This document shows positions 21,197 to 30,505 of a stretch of DNA of 64,000 nt, in pieces. A model generated the notes under the pieces. That model worked only from the letters and a program-made list of their open reading frames with translations. It ran no database searches and was not told the DNA's origin. Every line of letters begins with the position of its first letter. Position 1 is the stretch's first letter. Position numbers and translations under genes: made by a program. Location: NCBI RefSeq assembly GCF_016859125.1, contig NZ_CP069338.1, forward strand, positions 8,435,501 to 8,499,500, given 5' to 3'. Origin of the DNA: Archangium violaceum (GTDB lineage Bacteria > Myxococcota > Myxococcia > Myxococcales > Myxococcaceae).

Positions 21197-24100
21197 GGCG
21201 GGTCACCTGGGCATTGTGCCTCGCCCTGCTGCCGGGTGCCGCCGGGGCGCAGCTCGCGAGGGTGGAGCCCCCGGAGCTCGCGGCGGCCATCGCCGGGCGC
21301 GTGTGCAGGGATCTGGACGGGGACGGACGGTGTGCCCCCGAGGAGCCGGGCCTGTCCGACGTCCGTCTGGTGCTGGCCACCGGCCGCGAGGTGCGCACGG
21401 ACGCCTCGGGTCGCTACCACTTCGCCGAGGTGGACGCGCGCAGCCCGGATGTGACGGGCGGGGTGCACCTGCGGCCTGGCCGGCAACGGCTGCGGTTGGA
21501 TCCACGGACGCTGCCGCCCGACAGCGAGGCCAGCCCCGCGGCCGTCACGGTGGAGGTGCCGTGGGCCGCCCTGGTGCTCCAGGACTTCGCGGTGCGCACC
21601 CGGGCCGAGGCCCTGTCTCCCCTGTCGCTCTCGTACGACGCGTCACCGCCCACGGCGGCGGTGGTGCCGGGTGGGGTGGAGTTCCTCGTGGCCGGGCAGG
21701 CCTCTCCGGGCGATGAGGTGACGGTGGGCGTCGGCCCGGCGGAGGTGGACGCGCGCGGCGGCTGGAGTGCGCGTGTCCGGCTCGTTCCCGGGGAGAACGT
21801 GCTGCCTCTCACCGTCCTCGGTTCCGAGGGCTCCCTGCGCCTCTTCCGTCAGCGCATCGACGTGGTGTCGCGACAGGGGAACCTGCTCGTCATCCCGCGT
21901 GAGCCCGAGCCCGAGGGGACACTGCGGCTGCCGGGCCGTGAGGGCGAGCCGCCGGCCAGTGGTCCCTCCTCGCTGCTCGTCGAGTTCCCCGCGGGTACGC
22001 GTGTGCGCTCGCCTCGGGGCGAGGTGACGGTGGGGCCCGAGGGGTCCGCGCTGGTGCCGGTGGTGCTCGCCGTGGGCCGCAACCTGGTGGCGCTGGAGAT
22101 CCAGCCGCCGGGCATGCCGGCCCGGACGGTGTCGGTGCAGCTGGAGGCGGTGCCCCGGTCCTTCGCGGTGGGGTTGTTGGACATGGAGGCCACGTTCTCT
22201 CCCTCCACGAGGGACTTCCGGTTGAGGGGACGGGGGGCGGCCCATGGCGAGGCGCGCCTGGGTTCCTTCTCGCTGACGGGTGAGTTGGATCTCCGGGACA
22301 CGGACGTGGACAACCTGCGCGGGAGCCCGGTGGCGGACTGGTTGCGCCCCCGCATTCCGCGGTTGGGCCGGGTGCCGGATCCGGACCTCGCCATCCCCGA
22401 GTGGGGAGATGCGTCCGTGGGCTTCACGCCCAACCCCGCCGAGGGCCGTCTGCGGCTGGAGGTTCGCCACGACGAGCTCGGCCGGGTGGGCCTGGGGACG
22501 TACCGGGCGTTGCAGGTGGAAGGGGAGGTGGGCCGCTACCACCGGCCGCTGTTCGGCCCCTTCGCGGAGCTGGCGGCGGAGCTGGGCCAACTGCGCGCGG
22601 GCGTGAACGCCTTCGCCGGAGGGCTGGCGGATCCCACGCGCTCGCTCTCGGCCCTGCCGGCGTACGAGGAGCTGCGCGGCACGGGCGGGAGCCTCTACTA
22701 CCTGGGCTCGGTGCCGGTGGCGGAGGGCTCGGAGCTGCTGCGCGTGGAGCTGCGCGACGGCGTCACCGGGTTGCCGCTCGCCGAGCGCCACCTCGTTCGG
22801 GGGCGGGACTATGAAATCGACTACACGGCGGGTCGCGTCTTCCTCGCGCGCCCGCTGTCCTTCCTCTCTGGCGAGTCGTTGCTGCGCACGGATCCGCTGA
22901 CGGCCACGCCCGAGCCCGTCCTCACCGTGCAGTACGCCGTGCTGCAGGCGGCCTCCCCGGTCGACTCCGCTGGAGGCGAGGCGTGGGCGGAGTGGAAGGG
23001 GGGACGGGTGTCCGTGTCCGCCGTGCACGAGCAGCGAGCCGGGGCTCCCTACCAGCTCCTCTCGGGGCACGCGCGCACCACCCTGGGGGGCTACACGCTC
23101 ATGGCGGAGGTGGCCCGGAGCCGGGGCTCGGCGGTGCTGGCGGAGCTGTTCGGCGTCTCGGATGACGGAGGCCTCTCCTTCCTCCGGCCGGACGAGGAGC
23201 GGGACGTGCGGGGCGGAGATGCCCTGGGGTTGCGCCTGCGCGGGCCGGGCCTCTTCGGTCAGGGCTCGGTGGACGCGGCCTTCCGCCGGCGCACGGAGGG
23301 CTTCTCCGATGGGGCGCACGCGGACACCTCCTCCTTCCGCCAGTGGTCCCTGCGTGCCGTGCAGCCGCTGGGGTCCTGGCGCCTCACGCTGCTCGGGGAT
23401 GATCGGCTCTCGACGGATCCGCGGCGGCCCTTCGAGCAGGGGCTGTTGGAAGCGCGCACGCTGGGACTGGGGCTCGGCTACACATGGGAGCGGTGGGGCG
23501 TGAGCGCGGAGCTGCGCGACGCCAGTCTGCGCGCCAGCGAGGTGCCTGGTGAGGGGCCGCTGCTCGAGGGCGGACGCACCTCCGCGGGGCTCCAGGGCCA
23601 CTACGTGGTGAACGACTGGCTGCGTGTGTCGGCCGGCCACCGGCAGGCGCTGGTGCTGCGCGGCGAGGGCCCGGGCCGGGTGGACGACACCTTCTCCTCG
23701 GCGGGCGTGGACGTGACGGTCGACGAGGCCGTGGTGGGCGTGCGGGGCGGCTGGGGTCCCCAGCTGGGACCGCTGGCGTGGGTGCGGGGCACGTGGCAAC
23801 GGGGCCAGGACGTCTACTACGGCGGCTACTCGGTGGATGTGGACGGGCCGGACTTCGGCGCCAGCCGCGCGGTGAGCGGGGCGAGCACGGAACTGGCGGA
23901 CGGGACGAGCCTCTTCGTGGAGGACGTCGCCTCGCACGACACGAACGCCGTGCGCCTGGCGCGGGCGGTGGGCTTCCATCAGACCCTCTTCGGCGCGCTC
24001 GACGTGGGCGTGCGCTACGAGCGGGGCGTGAGGAGCGTGCTCGACGTGCCGGGCTCGCTGCGGCGCGACGTGGCGAGCGTCTCCGGAAACCTCGTCCTGG

Positions 24101-24777
24101 AGCGCCTCCGGGCCGATGGCCGCCTGGAGATGCGCTTCGATCGCGGCACGCCGGAGCGGGGTGTGTCGGAGCCGGTGGATCGCATCCAGGCGATCCTGGT
24201 GCTCGCGGCGGAGGCGGTGCTGCGCGAGGACCTGTCGCTCTCGTTGCGGATGAACTACGGCCGTACCTACGAGCGGGAGAGCAGGGTGGCGGAGGCCCGG
24301 TTGCTCGAGGGGTACACGGCACTCGCGTGGAGGCCAGGTCCCTTCCTCCTGGTGGCCCGCTATGGCATCACCCGCGAGCTGCAGCCCGGCGTACGCTCCG
24401 TCTTCGGGGAGCGGGCCCAGCAGGTCTTTTCACTGCTGCCGGCGGTGCGCCTGGGAGACCGGTTCGCGCTGGCGGCGGGGCTGCACGCGAGCCGGAGCAA
24501 CCAGGATGACGTCGCGATATGGGTCTTCACCGGCTCGTTGCGTCCATCGGTCCGGGTGGTGGGAGGGCTGGAGGTGGCGGTGGAGGGAGCGGCGCGGTCG
24601 GTGGTGCCCGAAGAGGAATCGTTGGGTTCGCTACGTGGCGAGGTGGCGTACCGCGTGGACGAGAAGCTGCGTGTGGCCCTGGGCTATACTCTGCTGGGGT
24701 TCACGGGAACGGGCTTGCCGGAGGAGGCACAGAATGGTTCCGACAGGCTCTATCTTCGGGCGGAACTGGCGTACTAG
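21193..24777 (+). CDS. Large outer-membrane protein: SdrD-B-like domain, Ig-like domains, C-terminal barrel
   Basis: TTG at 21193 overlaps the preceding stop (TTGA). The 1194-residue protein has a signal peptide (MRRVTWALCLALLPGAAGA), an SdrD-B-like calcium-binding module (CRDLDGDGRCAPEEPGLSDV, about 38-60), two Ig-like domains (to about 330), and from about 340 to the end a long series of amphipathic strands that closes with LYLRAELAY, typical of an outer-membrane barrel. It most likely anchors or exports the neighbouring surface proteins, by inference from co-transcription. The usual calcium-site acidic residues are present. Confidence 0.75.
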   Translation: MRRVTWALCLALLPGAAGAQLARVEPPELAAAIAGRVCRDLDGDGRCAPEEPGLSDVRLVLATGREVRTDASGRYHFAEVDARSPDVTGGVHLRPGRQRLRLDPRTLPPDSEASPAAVTVEVPWAALVLQDFAVRTRAEALSPLSLSYDASPPTAAVVPGGVEFLVAGQASPGDEVTVGVGPAEVDARGGWSARVRLVPGENVLPLTVLGSEGSLRLFRQRIDVVSRQGNLLVIPREPEPEGTLRLPGREGEPPASGPSSLLVEFPAGTRVRSPRGEVTVGPEGSALVPVVLAVGRNLVALEIQPPGMPARTVSVQLEAVPRSFAVGLLDMEATFSPSTRDFRLRGRGAAHGEARLGSFSLTGELDLRDTDVDNLRGSPVADWLRPRIPRLGRVPDPDLAIPEWGDASVGFTPNPAEGRLRLEVRHDELGRVGLGTYRALQVEGEVGRYHRPLFGPFAELAAELGQLRAGVNAFAGGLADPTRSLSALPAYEELRGTGGSLYYLGSVPVAEGSELLRVELRDGVTGLPLAERHLVRGRDYEIDYTAGRVFLARPLSFLSGESLLRTDPLTATPEPVLTVQYAVLQAASPVDSAGGEAWAEWKGGRVSVSAVHEQRAGAPYQLLSGHARTTLGGYTLMAEVARSRGSAVLAELFGVSDDGGLSFLRPDEERDVRGGDALGLRLRGPGLFGQGSVDAAFRRRTEGFSDGAHADTSSFRQWSLRAVQPLGSWRLTLLGDDRLSTDPRRPFEQGLLEARTLGLGLGYTWERWGVSAELRDASLRASEVPGEGPLLEGGRTSAGLQGHYVVNDWLRVSAGHRQALVLRGEGPGRVDDTFSSAGVDVTVDEAVVGVRGGWGPQLGPLAWVRGTWQRGQDVYYGGYSVDVDGPDFGASRAVSGASTELADGTSLFVEDVASHDTNAVRLARAVGFHQTLFGALDVGVRYERGVRSVLDVPGSLRRDVASVSGNLVLERLRADGRLEMRFDRGTPERGVSEPVDRIQAILVLAAEAVLREDLSLSLRMNYGRTYERESRVAEARLLEGYTALAWRPGPFLLVARYGITRELQPGVRSVFGERAQQVFSLLPAVRLGDRFALAAGLHASRSNQDDVAIWVFTGSLRPSVRVVGGLEVAVEGAARSVVPEEESLGSLRGEVAYRVDEKLRVALGYTLLGFTGTGLPEEAQNGSDRLYLRAELAY

Positions 24778-24790
24778 GTGGAGCGCGCGC

Positions 24791-27700
24791 ATGCGGCTCC
24801 TCTCCCTGGGTGCGGTGGGGGGCCTGGTGATGTTCGCCGCCGCCCACGCGCATGCCGACTGGCGCACGGGGATGTCCGTGCCGGAGCGGCCCAACGACGT
24901 CCTGGAGGTGTGGGGCCCCGAGAAGGTCTCGTTGGGGTTCTCGGAGGCGGGCAGGTCCGGGGCCTATCTGTTCGTGGACGGGGGCGTTCCCTGGAGGATC
25001 TCCGCGCCCACGGCCTCCGCTGAGTCGGCCGGCACCTACTACGTTCCGTCCGATGACTGCTTCCTGTCGGTCAGGAGGGATGGCCTTGGGACGCGCAATC
25101 TCCTGGGGGCGGATGGGGGCACGTGTGGAAAAGACTCCCTGGATAACAGGTCCATCACCCTTCCCGAGTCGGATGTCCTTCGGGTGAAGCACGCGGCCCA
25201 GGGCGGAGCCGCCGCGCTGGTGAGCAGCTTCGGCTCCTTCGGGGTCTATCTGTCGGAAACCAGCATCTACGACTCCCTCCCCTTCACCCCGGCCTACAGC
25301 CCGCCGGATTCGCTCAGCAGGGCCCTGGGGGTGGTACGGACGGACGGCGGGCTCCATGCGCTCGTGGGTACGCCGAGCTCCAACTCCCTAGTCTACTGGA
25401 TCACCAGCAGCGGGTTGAAGGAGAAGCGGTCTCAGTCTCCGTCGATGGGCGCCGTGATGGCGATTGACATGTTCCCCGCGGGCAGCCCGGTGGCTCCCCA
25501 TGCCGTGGTGGGCACTCAGCAGGGCTTCCTTCAAGGGACGTTGCAGGATGCTGGGACCCCGCTCAGAGCGGTCCAGGTGCTCGACGGCTGGAGCGTGAAG
25601 AGCCTGTCCATGAACGTGATGGCCGGGGGTGATGCCGGGACCGGGTTTGGCATGGCCGTCGTGTCGCGGGCGGATGGCGGTACCGGGGTGATGGGCTCCG
25701 TGCCCATGCTCGCGGACACGGAGGCGGGGCGCATCTGGCGCTTCAGGCCGCTTCCGGCGGAGGTCGCATCGGCTCCGTTGAAGGAGGTCGCCTGCACGGG
25801 CGCGAGCTACTGCGTCTTCACCGTGGACCGGGCTGGTGGGAACAACATCTTCGTCTATACCAACGATGCGGGGCCGAGCATCTCCGCGAGCGCCCTGTCG
25901 GCGACCGTGGTGGATGACCCGATGGGCGCCTCGGTGACGTTCGACGAGAGCGTGCCTGGCCAGCTCACCTTCGCGGCGAATGATCCGGAGGGAGATCCGG
26001 TGCTGGTGACGGCCTCGCATCAGCTCGTGGGCTCGACTCCATGGACGGTGACTCCGGTCAGTGGTGCGCCGGGAGATCCCGTCGTATTTCAGGTCACCCC
26101 CGGCGCCATCTGCCAGCGCGAGGCGCACGTGGGCACCTTCCTGGTCCGGGCCGCGGACGGCCTGCCCGCGCACGACGCCTCCAAGACCTTCCAGGTGTAC
26201 GTGAAGCACACGCGGGCTCCGGGGTTTCCCTCGGTGGTGTTCCCCGATGGCAGAGAGGTCCCGAGCGGTCCGGTCGCGATCGAGCTGGCCGCGGGCGGAG
26301 CCCCCTTGCTTCTGCGGGCGCTCGGTGGCGACACGACGGCCGCGGGATGTCGGATCCAGAAGCGCTGGGAGCCCCGGTTCTCGGGCACGGGGGTCCCGTC
26401 GCTGGAGCAGGACGGGGGGACCGCCGTGATCACACCTCCGCGGGTCTTCTGTCAGGCGGGGGGCGGGGACTTCGGCTTCCGGCTCCAGGTGGAGGATGAG
26501 GGAGGGCTCTCCACCTTCAGGGATTACAAGGTGCACGTGGCGCCCTGGGGCCAGCCGAACGTGGTGTTCAGCGCGGACTCGGGAGTGGAGTACCTGAACG
26601 CCGGGCAGTCGTTGGCGCTCACGCCCGACAACCCGCGCCCCCACGACTGTGTGGACAGCCCCTCCTTTCCGGGAGTGGTGCGCCTGTGGCACGTGACGTC
26701 GTCCGACGGAGGCGTGCCCGGTGGTGGCGTCACGTTCCGGGATGGGAGCGGCGGGCCGCCGATCCAGGGCTTCCCGGCGCCAGCATCGGCGCTCGTGGTG
26801 GAGGCACCGCACTGCGTCGATACGACCCAACTGATGATCCGCACCGAGCACCACGTGGGAGCCGCCGATGGTCTCGCCGGTCCGTCCTCGGTGCGTCAGG
26901 TGATGATCCAGACCGACAAGGAGCCGTTCGACGCGGGCGTGCTCGTGCTCGAAGAGGACCCGAAGCCCTCGGGCGAACTGGTCGTGAGCGTGATGTCGAA
27001 CCTCAACTGCGCGGCGGAGCGTGGCCTGCGTGCCGACCTCCAGCTCGAGCCCATGGACGGAGGGGGGCCGACGCAGGTGGCACAGGTGGATATTCCAGGC
27101 GAGTGGCGGTTCCCTCTGGGCCTGGGCTGCCAGGGCGGGGACTTCCAGTTGAAGGCCTCGATGACGGAGGAGACGGGTCTGCGTTCCCTCGTGATGACGA
27201 AGGACGTGGCTGTACCCTCGTTCGATGCGGGGCTGGAGCCGCTACCACCAGAGGATGCAGTGCTGGTGGCCCGCTGCAACGAGGGCGTTCGCGCCACGCT
27301 GACCCAGACCTTCCCTCCGGAAGCCTGTCAGACGCCGGCCGTCACCTGGACACAGGTGGATGGCCCAGAGCTCGAGCAGGGCTCCCTGTCCGGTCACACG
27401 GTGTCGTTGGCCACGCGGGACACCGGGCTGGATTCGCTGGTGGGCAGGTCCGTGGTGATGCAGGTGACGGCGGACGCGGGCCCGGAGAAATCGACCGGGA
27501 TTACGCACACGCTGCCCATCACCGTGGAGCCCTTCGTGAAGCTGCGCCGCCGTACCGAGGTTCCGGCGGCGTCGGAGACGGGGCTCGTCGGCGTCTCCGT
27601 GGAGATGCTCAACACCACCGCGTGTGGCGTGACGGACGTGCGCTACGTGGAGCGCATGGAGGGCATGACGTACGTGGAGGGCAGCGCGAAGTTCGACGGC

Positions 27701-27982
27701 CAACCCGTGATGGCCACCTGGAACGAGGGGGCGCTCACCGTGACGGGGCTGTCCCTGGGGAGTGAGGTCCCTGGGACGTTGACCTACGTGGCGCGTCCCC
27801 ACCTGGTGGGCGAGCGGCGCATGGAGGGCGAGGCCCGGCTGCGCGACGTGCCCATTTCGATCGTCACGACTCCCGGGCCCCAGGTGCCGGACTCCGGTTG
27901 TGGCTGCACGAGCTCGGGTCCGGGCCCGGTGCTGTTCGCGCTCGGGGCGCTGGTGGCGGCCGTGCGCCGCCGGCGTCGGTGA
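24791..27982 (+). CDS. Large exported protein with Ig/PKD-like repeats and MYXO-CTERM anchor
   Basis: ATG at 24791 follows GGTGGAG by 8 bp; the frame is open further upstream but is there a shadow of the barrel gene. The 1063-residue protein has a signal peptide (MRLLSLGAVGGLVMFAAAHA), a first half without clear repeats, several cadherin/PKD-like beta domains (LTFAANDPEGDPVLVTA), and a textbook MYXO-CTERM tail: SGCGCTSSGPGP, a hydrophobic span and RRRRR. It ends the riboswitch-led operon 18 bp before a convergent gene. A role at the cell surface or in the matrix is inferred. Confidence 0.78.
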   Translation: MRLLSLGAVGGLVMFAAAHAHADWRTGMSVPERPNDVLEVWGPEKVSLGFSEAGRSGAYLFVDGGVPWRISAPTASAESAGTYYVPSDDCFLSVRRDGLGTRNLLGADGGTCGKDSLDNRSITLPESDVLRVKHAAQGGAAALVSSFGSFGVYLSETSIYDSLPFTPAYSPPDSLSRALGVVRTDGGLHALVGTPSSNSLVYWITSSGLKEKRSQSPSMGAVMAIDMFPAGSPVAPHAVVGTQQGFLQGTLQDAGTPLRAVQVLDGWSVKSLSMNVMAGGDAGTGFGMAVVSRADGGTGVMGSVPMLADTEAGRIWRFRPLPAEVASAPLKEVACTGASYCVFTVDRAGGNNIFVYTNDAGPSISASALSATVVDDPMGASVTFDESVPGQLTFAANDPEGDPVLVTASHQLVGSTPWTVTPVSGAPGDPVVFQVTPGAICQREAHVGTFLVRAADGLPAHDASKTFQVYVKHTRAPGFPSVVFPDGREVPSGPVAIELAAGGAPLLLRALGGDTTAAGCRIQKRWEPRFSGTGVPSLEQDGGTAVITPPRVFCQAGGGDFGFRLQVEDEGGLSTFRDYKVHVAPWGQPNVVFSADSGVEYLNAGQSLALTPDNPRPHDCVDSPSFPGVVRLWHVTSSDGGVPGGGVTFRDGSGGPPIQGFPAPASALVVEAPHCVDTTQLMIRTEHHVGAADGLAGPSSVRQVMIQTDKEPFDAGVLVLEEDPKPSGELVVSVMSNLNCAAERGLRADLQLEPMDGGGPTQVAQVDIPGEWRFPLGLGCQGGDFQLKASMTEETGLRSLVMTKDVAVPSFDAGLEPLPPEDAVLVARCNEGVRATLTQTFPPEACQTPAVTWTQVDGPELEQGSLSGHTVSLATRDTGLDSLVGRSVVMQVTADAGPEKSTGITHTLPITVEPFVKLRRRTEVPAASETGLVGVSVEMLNTTACGVTDVRYVERMEGMTYVEGSAKFDGQPVMATWNEGALTVTGLSLGSEVPGTLTYVARPHLVGERRMEGEARLRDVPISIVTTPGPQVPDSGCGCTSSGPGPVLFALGALVAAVRRRRR

Positions 27983-28000
27983 GGAGGGGGCGCCCGCGCC

Positions 28001-30025
28001 CTACAGGCCGAAGCTGATGCGGTTGCGGCTGCTCGGCTCCTCGCGCCGCTCCTCCAGCACGCCAATCAGCTCCAGGCCCCGCAGCGTGGCGAGCACGCCG
28101 CGCTCGGGGAGCTCCGTGAGGGTGAGCAGATCCTCCACCGTCTTGCTGCCGTCCGCGTAGGCCAGCAGCAGGGCCTGCGGTCCCCTCAGCTTCAGCTCGT
28201 GCAGGGCATAGGGTGGGGCCGCGGTGGGGAAGAGCCGGCGCGAGCGCGGCATCCGCTGGCGCAGCGACTCCAGGGGCTCGGAGCGGAGGATGCCCTCGAG
28301 GATGAGATCCCCGGGAAACACCGACAGCTTCACCAGTCCCGCGCGAGGTGGGCGCGTGGGGCTGAAGCCATAGGCGCCCTCGGTCCACGAGAAGGTGGAC
28401 CAGAGGATCTCCTTCACCTGCTCCTCGATGAGCTGTGGGTGCCGCCGCGCGTCCAGCAGGCCCAGGCGCATCATCGCCTCGCTGGTGCGGATGTTCTGCT
28501 CGCGAGCGAGTGAGCCCACCTCTTGCAGCTTCGCTTCCGGCAGCACGCCGCGGCGCACGCAGAAGCGGGCGAAGCGCTCATGGGCGAGATTGGAGGCGGC
28601 GTACACCGGGCGGCCCGCCTCGAAGTAGACGACCTTCAAGACGGAGCCCTGCCGGAGCTTGAGCTCTCCGCTGTGGCGCGCCTCGTAGTAGGCGTTGAGC
28701 AGCCGGGGAACGCTGGTGTTCTTCAGGTCTCCGGAGAGTGACCACTCGGGCGGAGGACGGCGGCCGGGAGCCGAGGGGTCCGTCTTGGTCCACACCTTCT
28801 CGCGCTCACCGAAGGGCAGGGCGAGTCCGGGCTCGGGTTCCAGCGTCTCGGACGTGTCCGCGGACGAGGCGGTCGGCGCTGGCACTTCATCGGCCGGACC
28901 GAGTGCCGCCAATGCCGCGTGCTCCTCGGAGTACGCCGCGGGTGCCGGTTGCTCCTCGGATGGACCGAGTGCCGCCAATGCCACGTGCTCCTCGGAGTAG
29001 GCCGTGGGTGCCGGTTGCTCCTCGGATGGGCCGAGTGCCTCCAGCGCCGAGTGCTCCTCGGAAGAGGCGGCCTCCGCCGGCTGCTCCTCGACGGAGCCGG
29101 GTGCTTCCAGCGCCGCGTGCTCCTCGGAGTAGGCCGCGGGTGCCGGCTGCTCCTCGACGGAGCCGAGTGCTTCCAGCGCCGCGTGCTCCTCGGAAGAGGC
29201 GGCCTCCGCCTGCTGCTCCTCGGCCGACTCGAACGCAACCATCGTCTCGAGCTCCTCGAGATCCTCCGGCTTGAGGGTGATGGGCGTCTTGCTGTGGTCG
29301 GAGGGCTCCTGCTCGGGCGGAACGGTGTCTGGCGCGAGGGGGGCGGGCTCTTCCTCGCCCGGGGACCCGGCTGGAGGCGCCTCGGCCTGGTAGAGGTAGT
29401 TCGGGACGTATGCCTCCGCGTCCGTGGCGGCCGCTGGGGCCTCCTGGCCCAGGGGATCCTGAACCTCCTCGACGACCACGAGCCCCTGCACCAAGGGGGC
29501 AGGCCCCTCTGGCTGCGGACCGAAGACGGGCTCGTCCTCGTGCGAGGTGAAGCCGGGCTCGTCTTCCTGGGAGGTGAAGACGGGCTCGTCTTCCATGTCC
29601 AGGAGCGAGGCGTCCTCGAAGACCACCACCTCCTCCTCGTCGACATCAGGGGAGGACAGCGGGCGGGTCAGGCCGCACAGCTGCTCGACGGATTCCAGGA
29701 GCTGGAGCAGCTCGAAGGGTTTCTCGAAGAAGGCGCGCGCGCCATGGACCTCGGTGGCCTCGCGGGCGAAGCGGTCTCCCTTGAAGACACCGCTGACGGC
29801 CACGGAGGGGATCGCATGATCCCGGAGCGCGGAGAGCACGGCGCTGCCCCGCATGTCGGGCAGCAACAGGTCCACCACCGCGGCGTGAAAGGCCGCCGGG
29901 CGCAGGAGTGCCAGCGCGGCCTCGCCGGTGTGGACAGCAGTGGCCTCATGACCGCGGCTCTCGGCTGCGGCGACCATGAGGGAGGCCAGTTCAGGGTGGT
30001 CCTCGACGATGAGCAGTCGCGCCAT
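28001..30025 (-). CDS. Response regulator with acidic repeat linker and C-terminal DUF4388 (PATAN) domain
   Basis: ATG at 30025 gives MARLLIVEDHPEL, the start of a REC domain (about 1-120, phospho-Asp in VVDLLLPDM, Lys in FEKPFE). A Glu/Ala/Pro-rich linker of about 250 residues contains five tandem 22-residue repeats. The C-terminal part (about 425-674) starts SLSGDLKNTSVPRLLNAYYE, typical of DUF4388/PATAN domains that myxobacteria and cyanobacteria use as signalling outputs for motility or polarity. The kinase partner is not encoded next to it. It is divergent from the VOC gene with 28 bp between starts. Confidence 0.85.
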   Translation of the reverse strand: MARLLIVEDHPELASLMVAAAESRGHEATAVHTGEAALALLRPAAFHAAVVDLLLPDMRGSAVLSALRDHAIPSVAVSGVFKGDRFAREATEVHGARAFFEKPFELLQLLESVEQLCGLTRPLSSPDVDEEEVVVFEDASLLDMEDEPVFTSQEDEPGFTSHEDEPVFGPQPEGPAPLVQGLVVVEEVQDPLGQEAPAAATDAEAYVPNYLYQAEAPPAGSPGEEEPAPLAPDTVPPEQEPSDHSKTPITLKPEDLEELETMVAFESAEEQQAEAASSEEHAALEALGSVEEQPAPAAYSEEHAALEAPGSVEEQPAEAASSEEHSALEALGPSEEQPAPTAYSEEHVALAALGPSEEQPAPAAYSEEHAALAALGPADEVPAPTASSADTSETLEPEPGLALPFGEREKVWTKTDPSAPGRRPPPEWSLSGDLKNTSVPRLLNAYYEARHSGELKLRQGSVLKVVYFEAGRPVYAASNLAHERFARFCVRRGVLPEAKLQEVGSLAREQNIRTSEAMMRLGLLDARRHPQLIEEQVKEILWSTFSWTEGAYGFSPTRPPRAGLVKLSVFPGDLILEGILRSEPLESLRQRMPRSRRLFPTAAPPYALHELKLRGPQALLLAYADGSKTVEDLLTLTELPERGVLATLRGLELIGVLEERREEPSSRNRISFGL
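28892..29221 (-). repeat. Five tandem 66-bp in-frame repeats in the REC-DUF4388 gene
   Basis: Five consecutive 66-bp units encode 22-residue repeats of the pattern EEQPAPAAYSEEHAALEALG plus two residues; a sixth partial unit (DEVPAPTASS) follows. Units keep the frame and differ at a few codons, so copy number can change by slippage without breaking the gene. Confidence 0.85.
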
Positions 30026-30053
30026 GGGGGCCGGACACCATAGCATTCCGTTC

Positions 30054-30440
30054 ATGGACGTTCAGGGCTTCCACCATTTAGCCATCCAGGTTCGGGACGT
30101 AGAGAAGGTCACCGCTTTCTATAGAGAGGTGCTGGGCTTATCCGAGCTCAAAAGACACCACAGGCCGGATGGCTCGCTACGCAGCGTATGGGTCGGCGTC
30201 CCGGGCGGGGGTTTCCTGGCGCTCGAGGAGGTGTCGGGCGAGCCCGAGCCCGGCCCCTTCCGGAACGAGCGGCCGGGCCTCTTCCTGCTCGCCTTCCGCA
30301 TCGCCAGGGCGGAGCGGGCCCGGGTGGTGGAGGAGCTCGCGCGGGCGGGGCTCGCGCTGGAGCACGAGACGAAGTGGACGGTGTACGTCCGGGACCCAGA
30401 GGGGAACCGGGTGGCGCTCAGTCACCACCCGGAGGACTGA
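30054..30440 (+). CDS. VOC/glyoxalase-fold protein
   Basis: The 128-residue protein has the glyoxalase/bleomycin-resistance fold: HHLAIQVRDVEKVTAFYREVLGL at the start and VYVRDPEGNRVALSHHP at the end, with the usual metal-site His near residue 7. It is short, as for a single VOC module pair that works as a dimer. The substrate is unknown; lactoylglutathione lyase-like activity is only one option. ATG 30054 is chosen over an upstream start that would overlap the divergent regulator gene. Confidence 0.82.
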   Translation: MDVQGFHHLAIQVRDVEKVTAFYREVLGLSELKRHHRPDGSLRSVWVGVPGGGFLALEEVSGEPEPGPFRNERPGLFLLAFRIARAERARVVEELARAGLALEHETKWTVYVRDPEGNRVALSHHPED

Positions 30441-30505
30441 GCATCCCGGGGCCGCAGGCACGCCTTGCGGAAGGCGGCGCGGGGCGGCTACAAGCCGGAG
30501 GCGTC

